Below the pieces are notes generated by a model, which was not told the DNA's origin, ran no database searches, and saw only the letters and a list, made by a program, of their open reading frames with translations. DNA of 32,345 nucleotides from Roseiflexus sp. (GTDB lineage Bacteria; Chloroflexota; Chloroflexia; Chloroflexales; Roseiflexaceae). Below, piece by piece: positions 24,751-32,345 of this stretch. A program made the position numbers and the translations under genes. Positions within the stretch are counted from its first letter, which is position 1. Each line of letters opens with the position of its first letter. The stretch covers positions 1-32,345 of the forward strand of contig JANWXL010000574.1 of assembly GCA_025055265.1 (NCBI GenBank), read 5' to 3'.

Positions 24751-26724
24751 CTACCTCGGCAATCGGGCTGCAAGTTCCACGAAGGCATCGAGCGTCTCCG
24801 GGTTCGCCATCGCGTCGCGGTTGGCGGCTTTTTCGGGCGGGACGCCGCGCAGGATTTTTTTGATCGGCACCTCCAGTTTTTTGCCGTTCAGCGTGCGCGG
24901 CACGTCGGGAATGGCGATGATGTCGTCGGGGACGTGGCGCGGCGAAAGGACGTCGCGAATCCGGGCGCGAATCCGCTCCTTCAGCGCGTCGTCCAGGGTA
25001 ACGCCCGGTTCGAGAGCGACAAACAGATACATCCTGGCTGTGCCATCAGGGTTCTCCAGGTCGATCACCAGGCTGTCACGCACTTCTGGAACACCCTCGA
25101 CAGCGCGATACATTTCGCTCGTGCCCATGCGCACGCCGTGACGGTTGATCGTCGAGTCGGATCGCCCATAGATGACCAGCGTTCCCCGTTCGGTCAGTTT
25201 GACCCAGTCGCCGTGACGCCAGACGCCGGGATACATATCGAAGTAGCTGCTCCGGTAGCGCGATCCGTCGGCATCGCCCCAGAAGAAGAGCGGCATGGAC
25301 GGGAGCGGCGCAGTGACGACCAGTTCGCCCACATCGCCGATGATCGAGCGCCCCTGCTCGTCGAAGACCTCAACGCGCGCTCCCAGACAGCGGCACTGGA
25401 TCTCGCCAGCGGTGACCGGCAGCAGCGGGCAGCCGCCGACGAACGCCGTACAGACGTCGGTGCCGCCGCTGAGCGAGACCAGCCAGAGGTCGCGCTTGAC
25501 GCGCTGGTAAACCCAGTGGAACCCTTCAACTGGCAACGGCGAACCGGTCGAACCCATTGCGCGCAGGTGCGTCAGATCGAACGCTGTGCCAGGCGTGATG
25601 TCGGCTTTGCGGCATGCGGTGAGGTAGGCGGCGCTTGTGCCGAACAGGGTCATGCCGGTATCGGCGGCGAACCGCCACAGCGCGTGCATGTCGGGCCAGG
25701 CGGGGCTGCCGTCATACAGCAGCAGGGTGCTACCGATCAGCAGACCGCTGACCAGGAAGTTCCACATCATCCAGCCGGTGGTGGTGAACCAGAAGAAGCG
25801 GTCCTGCGGGCGCAGGTCAAGGTGCAACGCAAGCGATTTCAGGTGTTCGAGCAGGATGCCGCCGTGTCCCTGCACAATCGGTTTCGGCAGGCCCGTCGTG
25901 CCCGATGAATAGAGGATCCAGAGCGGATGCTCAAAGGGAACCGGTTCAAACTGGATCGTCGCATCGTGGTTCAGCAGTTCATCCCACGGAACGGTATCCG
26001 CCACACGCGCATCAGGATCGAGGGAAGGAACCAGCACGACGCGCTCGACGCCAGGCAGCGCGGCGCGCAGTTCAGCGAGCGCGGCGCGACGGTCAAAGGC
26101 GCGTCCGCCGTAGCGGTACCCATCGACAGCGATCAGCACGCGCGGCTCAATCTGCCGGAAGCGGTCGGCGACGCTGGCAACTCCCATTTCGGGGGAGCAA
26201 CTCGACCAGATGGCGCCGAGCGATGCACAGGCAAGGAAGGCAATGACCGCCTGCGGCGCATTGGGCAGCACCGCCGCCACCCGGTCGCCCTGGCGAACGC
26301 CAAGCGTTCGCAGACCGGCGGCAACCGCAGCAACCTGACGCTGCAACTCTGTCCACGTCATGGTCTGAGGTGAGCCGCCTTCAGACTGGAAGATGATCGC
26401 AGGACGTTCCGCTTCGGCGTGGCGGAAGGCGTGCGCCGCATAGTTGAGGGTTGCGCCGGGGAACCAGACCGCGCCGGGCATGCGCGCATCAGCGAGCGCC
26501 GCCTGCGGCGGCGTGGTCGCCTGGACATCGAAGAAGTCCCAGATCGATTGCCAGAAAGCGGACAGGTCAGTGACCGACCACTGCCAGAGCGCGTGGTAAT
26601 CAGCGAACGTCAGACCGCGCGTCTGCGCCAGCCAGTCGATATACTGCTGCATGCGGCTGGCGCGCATCATTTCCAGGGGCGGCGACCAGAGCAGGTCGCC
26701 TTCGCGGACAGGGCGCTCAGTCAT
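24751..26724 (-). CDS. Acetoacetate-CoA ligase (acetoacetyl-CoA synthetase), 657 aa
   Basis: PLWILYSSGTTGLPKPIVQGHGGILLEHLKSLALHLDLRPQDRFFWFTTTGWMMWNFLVSGLL; ANL superfamily with acetoacetyl-CoA-synthetase-like N-terminus. Confidence 0.92.
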   Translation of the reverse strand: MTERPVREGDLLWSPPLEMMRASRMQQYIDWLAQTRGLTFADYHALWQWSVTDLSAFWQSIWDFFDVQATTPPQAALADARMPGAVWFPGATLNYAAHAFRHAEAERPAIIFQSEGGSPQTMTWTELQRQVAAVAAGLRTLGVRQGDRVAAVLPNAPQAVIAFLACASLGAIWSSCSPEMGVASVADRFRQIEPRVLIAVDGYRYGGRAFDRRAALAELRAALPGVERVVLVPSLDPDARVADTVPWDELLNHDATIQFEPVPFEHPLWILYSSGTTGLPKPIVQGHGGILLEHLKSLALHLDLRPQDRFFWFTTTGWMMWNFLVSGLLIGSTLLLYDGSPAWPDMHALWRFAADTGMTLFGTSAAYLTACRKADITPGTAFDLTHLRAMGSTGSPLPVEGFHWVYQRVKRDLWLVSLSGGTDVCTAFVGGCPLLPVTAGEIQCRCLGARVEVFDEQGRSIIGDVGELVVTAPLPSMPLFFWGDADGSRYRSSYFDMYPGVWRHGDWVKLTERGTLVIYGRSDSTINRHGVRMGTSEMYRAVEGVPEVRDSLVIDLENPDGTARMYLFVALEPGVTLDDALKERIRARIRDVLSPRHVPDDIIAIPDVPRTLNGKKLEVPIKKILRGVPPEKAANRDAMANPETLDAFVELAARLPR

Positions 26725-26745
26725 AGGCCATCACCCGTCTCTTCT

Positions 26746-27825
26746 TCACCATCTATCCACCCGTGCCAGGCGCTGACGCAGCAGATGGTCGGCGAGCACC
26801 AGCGCCAGCATTGCTTCAGCGATCGGAACCAGCCGCGGAAGCACCGTTGGATCGTGGCGCCCGTGGATTTCGATCTCCGCTGGATTCCCTTCACGATCAA
26901 CAGTGCGTTGCGGGCGCGCGATCGAGGCGGGCGGCTTGGCAGCGATGCGCAGCACGATCTCCTCGCCAGTGCTGATCCCGCCGAGAATGCCGCCGTGGTG
27001 GTTGGACTCGGTTCCAATCGTCCCGTCGACGCGACGGATGAAGGGGTCATTATGCGTAGAACCGGTCATATGCGCCACGCCGAACCCTTCGCCGAACTCG
27101 ACGCCTTTGATCGCCGGGATGCTGAACATCGCCTTGCCAATATCCGCCTGCAACTTGTCGAAGACCGGTTCGCCGAGACCGGGGGGCACGCCGCGCGCGC
27201 GCACTTCGACCACGCCGCCGAGCGAGTCGAGACTGCGGCGCGCCTGTTCGACGCGCTCGACCATCAGCGCCGCGATGCGCGCATCCGGGCAGCGCATGAT
27301 ATTGCGCTCGATTTCGCTCTCGTCGATCACCTCAGCTTTCAGATCGCCGAGTTGCGCTGTCCAGGCAATCACCGAAATGCCATGCTGCGCAAGGAGGCGT
27401 TTCGCAATCGCGCCGCCAGCGACGCGCCCGATCGTCTCGCGCGCGCTGCTGCGCCCGCCGCCGCGCCAGTCGCGGAAGCCGTATTTGGCGTCCCACGTGT
27501 AATCGGCGTGACCAGGGCGGTAGAGGTCCTTGATGTTCTCGTAGTGCCCCGGCTTCGCATCGGTGTTGAACACCAGCATACTGATGGGCGCACCGGTCGA
27601 GCGCCCCTCAAACACGCCCGACAGGATCTGCACCCGGTCGGGTTCCTGGCGGGCGGAGGTCACCCGGCTCTGCCCGACCCGTCGGCGGTCCAGTTCACGC
27701 TGAATGTCCTCTTCCGAAATCTCGAGACCTGCCGGGCATCCATCGACCACGCACCCAACCGCCGGTCCGTGCGATTCGCCCCAGGTAGTCAGTCGAAAAA
27801 CCTGTCCAAAGGTGTTTCCAGGCAT
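26746..27825 (-). CDS. aroC: Chorismate synthase
   Basis: [34 protein letters not shown]...[39 protein letters not shown]...[13 protein letters not shown]. Confidence 0.97.
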   Translation of the reverse strand: MPGNTFGQVFRLTTWGESHGPAVGCVVDGCPAGLEISEEDIQRELDRRRVGQSRVTSARQEPDRVQILSGVFEGRSTGAPISMLVFNTDAKPGHYENIKDLYRPGHADYTWDAKYGFRDWRGGGRSSARETIGRVAGGAIAKRLLAQHGISVIAWTAQLGDLKAEVIDESEIERNIMRCPDARIAALMVERVEQARRSLDSLGGVVEVRARGVPPGLGEPVFDKLQADIGKAMFSIPAIKGVEFGEGFGVAHMTGSTHNDPFIRRVDGTIGTESNHHGGILGGISTGEEIVLRIAAKPPASIARPQRTVDREGNPAEIEIHGRHDPTVLPRLVPIAEAMLALVLADHLLRQRLARVDRW

Positions 27826-27839
27826 GGGTCCTGTTTCTC

Positions 27840-29294
27840 CTAGCGTTCGTTCTGCGACGCCAGGCGTTCGATCAGCGCCCGATCCTCAGCCAGACCAGGT
27901 TGATTTGGCGCTGCCTGAAGCGCCCGGTCGATCATCGCGCGCGCCTTATCGAACTGTTTCAGCCGGGCATACGCCAGACCCAGAGCGCGCAAATAAGTGG
28001 CGTCATAGGGCGCTTTCTTGACCGCCCATTCCCATTCGAGCGACGCAGCATACCACATTCCGCGGTTCTTGAGCGCAACGCCATTGTTGTAGTGCGTCAC
28101 GTGATCGGAGGGCTTCAGAATATGGCGAAACCGTTCGAGTCTGCCGACGACGTCGTTGTACCCCACAGCACTGAGCGTCATTGCGATGATGTGCGCCACA
28201 ATCGCGCCAATAGCGACGAGCCTGCCGCCGAATTGCAGCGGCGCCAGCCAGCCAGGGGGAAGAGGCGTCGCGCCGGTCAGCCGGTTGAGCATGTCGGTGA
28301 ACGCATCGGGGCGAGCGACCAGCGCAAGGGCGCCGATCAAACCGGCAACCGTCAAGCCAACCGCCAGGTAGAGCGCCCAAACCGAGCGTTGCGCCAGTTG
28401 TTGAGCGACCGAAAAGCCGACCATTCCGACCAGCGCAAGGAGGACAGCCGGGATCAGGATGCCAATCGGGAAGCCGCGCGCCGGGTTTTCCTGATAGAGG
28501 AACACCCCCAGAACGGGAAAGATGAGCGCAATCAGCACCGTCGCTATCGCGCCGCCGCGCCACAGCCAGACCAGCGCCGGCACAATCGGCGACCGTTCCT
28601 CCGATGGAGTGACCCGCACCAGCAGGCTGCCGCTGCACTGCGTGCAGCGACGCTGCGCTTCAACGGTCGGCGCGCCGCAGTAAGGGCAGGGGATCGTGTT
28701 GTCGTCCGCTTCGATGGACGCCAGACGCGAAGAGGCTGTCGTCGGCGCGCGACTGGCAGCAGGGTTGCCGCTCTGAATGGCAGCACGCGCCGACGCTGGC
28801 GGCGGCGCAGCCTGGACGCTCTGGCGAGCGGATGTGGGCGCTGGCGCAGCCTGAACGCTCTGACGAGAGGGTGCAGACGCCGGGGCTGGAGAGGACCGGA
28901 TCGCTGTCTCCGGCGCTGGCGCAGCCGTAACGTCCGCCAGCGTCGCCTGATATGCGCGCAGACGGGTGAGCGAGAAGGCGCTGACATCGATCTCGCGTTC
29001 GGTGCTGCCGCCGGGTTGTGCTGGCGACGGAGGCGGCGGCAACGGCAGACCGACGCGCGCGTGCAGCCATTCCAATCCCTGGCGGGCGCGCGCATTGGTT
29101 GGATTCAACGCCAGCACGTTTTCCAGGCAGATTTTCACATCGTTGGGATCATCAACGACGCCCGACAGCCAGAGCCAGGCGCGTTCGTTGCGCGGATCCG
29201 CTTCCAGCGTGCGCATCAACAGAGCGCGCGCATCGTCACGACGACCATCGCGAGCTGCTGCGATTGCCTGGTGCAGGGTATCGGCATTCTTCAT
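27840..29294 (-). CDS. TPR / zinc-ribbon / multi-TM protein
   Basis: [67 protein letters not shown] zinc ribbon; several TM segments; C-terminal TPR. ORF extends to 29327. Confidence 0.85.
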   Translation of the reverse strand: MKNADTLHQAIAAARDGRRDDARALLMRTLEADPRNERAWLWLSGVVDDPNDVKICLENVLALNPTNARARQGLEWLHARVGLPLPPPPSPAQPGGSTEREIDVSAFSLTRLRAYQATLADVTAAPAPETAIRSSPAPASAPSRQSVQAAPAPTSARQSVQAAPPPASARAAIQSGNPAASRAPTTASSRLASIEADDNTIPCPYCGAPTVEAQRRCTQCSGSLLVRVTPSEERSPIVPALVWLWRGGAIATVLIALIFPVLGVFLYQENPARGFPIGILIPAVLLALVGMVGFSVAQQLAQRSVWALYLAVGLTVAGLIGALALVARPDAFTDMLNRLTGATPLPPGWLAPLQFGGRLVAIGAIVAHIIAMTLSAVGYNDVVGRLERFRHILKPSDHVTHYNNGVALKNRGMWYAASLEWEWAVKKAPYDATYLRALGLAYARLKQFDKARAMIDRALQAAPNQPGLAEDRALIERLASQNER

Positions 29295-29326
29295 AGATGT
29301 ATCCTTCGACGACGCCGTAACAGGCA

Positions 29327-30919
29327 TTACCGTTCCCAGACGACATTGCCTTCGAGAAGAGTCATCTCGGCACGAATTGTGTGTAACGCCGACGGATCGA
29401 TCTTAAACGGGTCGGCGGAAAGAACGGCAAGGTCGGCGAGCATGCCGGGGGCGATCATTCCCTGCTCACCGGCAGCGCCTGCCGCAACCGCACACCCGTG
29501 GCAAAAGCCGCGCAACGCTTCTTCGACCGTCAGGCGCTGTTCAGGATACCACCCGCCATCCGGCGTGCCGTCCGGTCGCTGGCGGGTCACCGCAGCATGG
29601 ACACTGAGCCAGGGGTTGAGCGACTCAACCGGCGCATCGGAGCCGAAGGCGAGCGTTGCGCCTGCATTGAGGAGCGAGCGCCAGGCGTAAGCGTTGGCGC
29701 AGCGCTTCCCCCACAGCACATCCGCGATGTCCATGTCGGCCGTGCAATGGATCGGTTGCATCGAGGCGATGACGCCAAGGCGCGCAAAGCGGGGCAGATC
29801 GTCCGGGTGCAGTATCTGGCAGTGCTCGATACGGTTAGGAATGAGGAGCGACGGCGCGCCAGGCAGCGCTGCTTCGATCGCGTCGAGCACCCGGCGGTTG
29901 GCGGCATCGCCGATGGCATGCACCATCACCGCCAGCCCGCCATGGATCGAGCGGCGCACGGCGCTGCGCAACTCCTCGGACGACAGCACGGCAATCCCGC
30001 GGTTGCTGCTCCCCTCGTATGGCGCCAGCATTTCCGCGGTTTGCGAGCCGAGTGACCCATCGGCAAACATCTTGACGCCACCAATACGGATCCAGCGATC
30101 GCCGAGGCCGCTGTGCAGCCCCAGCGCCAGCGCCGCATCGAGACCATCGAGACCGAGATAAACCAGGCAGCGCAGATGGAGGTGACCGCGCTCACGCAGC
30201 GTTTGCAGGTCAGCAAGCGTCATCTGACCATCGCCGGGGGTCATGCTGGTAGGCAGATGCATCCCGACCATCCCGTAGGAGTGCGCTTCTGTCATCGCCT
30301 CGCGCACGGCTGCCAGGCGCTCCTCCTGCCCTGGTTCGGGAATATGGCGCCGCACCAGATCGACAGCGGTTTCAAGCAAGATGCCAGTCGGCTCGCCGCG
30401 CTCACGCTGGATGGCGCCACCGACCGGATCGGGCGTCTCGGCGGTAATGCCCGCCAGACGGAGCGCGGCGCTACTGACCCAGGCAGAGTGACCATCCTTC
30501 CGCGAGAAGTACGCCGGTCGATCCCCAACGACAGCATCAAGATCAGCGGCGGTGGGCCAGCGCCCCCAGCGCGAATGGTCCCAGCCGCGCCCTCGAACCC
30601 AGGCGCCATCGGGGAGGCATTCAGCCGCCGCGCCGATCCGCTGCAACGCCTCGTCGAGGGTGGTTGCATCGTCGAGCCGGACATTGCGACGAGCAAGCGC
30701 GTGCGCAATCAGGTGAACGTGGGCATCGGTCAGCGCCGGAACAAGGGCGCGACCGTTGAGATTGATCCCCTCAGCGCGACCGGTGACCGCTGCGCGGACC
30801 TTCCCCTCGCTGCCGACGGCAACGATGCGCCCATCACGCACAGCAACCGCCTGAGCGCGCGGTTGAGCCGGGTTGAGCGTATAGACAGGACCGTTGTAGA
30901 GAATGATGGGATCGCCCAT
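29327..30919 (-). CDS. Amidohydrolase family protein (YtcJ-like), 530 aa
   Basis: [36 protein letters not shown]...[18 protein letters not shown]...[22 protein letters not shown]. Confidence 0.92.
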   Translation of the reverse strand: MGDPIILYNGPVYTLNPAQPRAQAVAVRDGRIVAVGSEGKVRAAVTGRAEGINLNGRALVPALTDAHVHLIAHALARRNVRLDDATTLDEALQRIGAAAECLPDGAWVRGRGWDHSRWGRWPTAADLDAVVGDRPAYFSRKDGHSAWVSSAALRLAGITAETPDPVGGAIQRERGEPTGILLETAVDLVRRHIPEPGQEERLAAVREAMTEAHSYGMVGMHLPTSMTPGDGQMTLADLQTLRERGHLHLRCLVYLGLDGLDAALALGLHSGLGDRWIRIGGVKMFADGSLGSQTAEMLAPYEGSSNRGIAVLSSEELRSAVRRSIHGGLAVMVHAIGDAANRRVLDAIEAALPGAPSLLIPNRIEHCQILHPDDLPRFARLGVIASMQPIHCTADMDIADVLWGKRCANAYAWRSLLNAGATLAFGSDAPVESLNPWLSVHAAVTRQRPDGTPDGGWYPEQRLTVEEALRGFCHGCAVAAGAAGEQGMIAPGMLADLAVLSADPFKIDPSALHTIRAEMTLLEGNVVWER

Positions 30920-31035
30920 GATCGTGTTTCAACGAGCGCTGGAGCGCATACGGATGAGGCGTCAACATGGTAAGCATGGTACGGATAGAGTGAAGAGTTG
31001 TCAATGATCAGCGTAGGGGCGCGCCGCATTCGATC

Positions 31036-31067
31036 CCATTCGCTTATTCGCTTCCCCATTCGCTGAC
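31036..31067. repeat. 32-nt ATTCG-rich repeat shared with 5656-5687
   Basis: ccattcg(c/t)ttattcgcttccc(c/t)attcgctgac; 30 of 32 positions identical between the two loci. Confidence 0.8.
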
Positions 31068-31280
31068 TGCGTTGGCGCCCGGATGACCTCCGGGGTCTCG
31101 AAGAGGGAGAAAGAAGAAGCGTGACACGCGATCAATTGTGGAGAAATTGAGACTGGCATCGTCTGGTAATGAATCTGCCGCCCCAATCTGGTACAATCCA
31201 AATTAAGAAAGTGTAAGGCAATTACTCCATCTGACAACTCTCGACCCCTGAGTCATCGCTCCTCATACCACAAACGAACC

Positions 31281-32345
31281 ATGGACGACGCCGAAGCCCT
31301 TCAGTCCGAAAACGAAGCCCTGAGAGCACGCATACGCGAGCTTGAACAGCGACTGGCGGGCGCTCACGCAAACCCTCTACTTCCACGCACGGACCCGTCC
31401 AAAAGTGATGCCTACTTCGCAGCGTTTCATCAGACGGTGCTGGCAATCATGAACCGTCTCGACCTCAACGACGTGCTGGAGGCGGTTGTGACGCATGCCG
31501 CGCGTCTGGCAGGCACAGAGCATGGATACATCTTTCTGCGATCGGCAAACGCCGAAGTGATGAAAATGAAGGTTGCCATTGGTCAATTTGCACTGAATCG
31601 AGGATGTGAAATTGCGCCCGGCGAAGGGGTTTCCGGACGTGTCTGGCAATCTGGCAAACCGATGATGGTCGAGAACTACCGATCGTGGGAAGGGCGCATT
31701 GAGCGGTTGGAAATGACCGACTTTGGCGCACTCATTGCGGCGCCGCTGATGTCGGGCGAAACCGTCACCGGAATATTGGGAGTCGCTTACGATGCGCCAT
31801 ATGCGGCTGATTTCCCTTCAATTGCAGCACTGTTAGCCCGATTCGCCGATCTTGCTGCGATTGCCATTGACAATGCACGCCTGTACACCTCTGCGCAGGA
31901 AGAACTGGCAGAACGGCGCCGAGTCGAAGCGGAACTTCGGATCGCAACGCAGCACCTGCGCGACCTGCACACTATTACGCAACGGCAAGCGCAGGAACTG
32001 CATCTGATAGGACAGGTACGCGCGGCGCTGGCGCGTGAGGTCAGTCTGCCTGCCATTTTTCGCACGGTCGTCGAGTCGATCGCCCAAACGTTCGGGTACA
32101 CCCAGGTGTGCATTTACCTTCGTGAACAGGATGAACTGGTGCTGCAACATCAGGTCGGCTACCATTTCATCTCCGAACGAATCCCGATGGGGGTCGGCAT
32201 CATCAGTCGCACGATCCTGAGCGAACGCCCGACGCTGGTTGCCGATGTGAGCGCCGATCCTGATTTTCTTGGCGCGATTGACGGCGTCGTGTCCGAAGTA
32301 TGCGTGCCGCTCCGTGACAAGGGGAAAGTTATCGGCGCACTCAAC
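31281..32345 (+). CDS. GAF domain sensor protein, partial (3' end beyond the right window edge)
   Basis: Open from ATG 31281 to the window end (355 codons): MDDAEALQSENEALRARIRELEQRLAG...coiled coil, GAF domain 1 (LEAVVTHAARLAGTEHGYIFL...GILGVAYDAP), linker, GAF domain 2 (IAQTFGYTQVCIYLREQDELVLQHQVGYHF...). Absent from the ORF track because there is no stop. Confidence 0.88.
   Translation, partial: MDDAEALQSENEALRARIRELEQRLAGAHANPLLPRTDPSKSDAYFAAFHQTVLAIMNRLDLNDVLEAVVTHAARLAGTEHGYIFLRSANAEVMKMKVAIGQFALNRGCEIAPGEGVSGRVWQSGKPMMVENYRSWEGRIERLEMTDFGALIAAPLMSGETVTGILGVAYDAPYAADFPSIAALLARFADLAAIAIDNARLYTSAQEELAERRRVEAELRIATQHLRDLHTITQRQAQELHLIGQVRAALAREVSLPAIFRTVVESIAQTFGYTQVCIYLREQDELVLQHQVGYHFISERIPMGVGIISRTILSERPTLVADVSADPDFLGAIDGVVSEVCVPLRDKGKVIGALN

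Noticed and set aside
24661-27843. Plus-strand ORFs of 415 and 474 aa
   Set aside because: Antisense to acetoacetate-CoA ligase and aroC, which have unmistakable protein signatures.
27900-29690. 596-aa plus-strand ORF
   Set aside because: Antisense to the TPR/zinc-ribbon and amidohydrolase genes; Arg-rich low-quality translation with no domain.

Overview
This is a GC-rich bacterial chromosomal window, probably from a Roseiflexus-like Chloroflexota (inferred from protein style and repeat content, not verified). I support about 24 protein-coding genes, one tRNA-Lys(CUU) with encoded CCA, several repeat families and some candidate regulatory sites. Two genes run off the window edges and are therefore absent from the supplied ORF track: a DUF1641-like protein at <1..848 (-) and a GAF sensor protein at 31281..>32345 (+). 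Housekeeping and metabolic genes include hypA, a YycJ-like metallo-hydrolase, prs, a DegT aminotransferase coupled to an FAD oxidoreductase, acetoacetate-CoA ligase, aroC and an amidohydrolase. The main multi-gene system is an all-plus-strand cassette at 8826-17989: zinc-ribbon protein, membrane coiled-coil/Gln-Gly-rich protein, small membrane protein, MoxR AAA+ ATPase, DUF58, BatA/VWA protein, and VWA-GATase1-like-VWA protein. The most unusual signal is intergenic. Many spacers carry tandem repeats with a 7-nt period but unrelated monomers (GAGGCAC, TAACCCC, GGTTCTC, GTTGAAC, CTCCCTA, and others). The telomere-like GGGGTTA arrays overlap the 3' ends of three separate genes, supply the in-frame TAG stop codon, and place the G-rich, G-quadruplex-capable strand in the sense orientation. 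Other observations are a MITE/REP-like interspersed element in opposite orientations at two loci, an 89-bp and a 121-bp tandem repeat, a candidate terminator-ended ncRNA at about 18415-18569 (-), and candidate operators.
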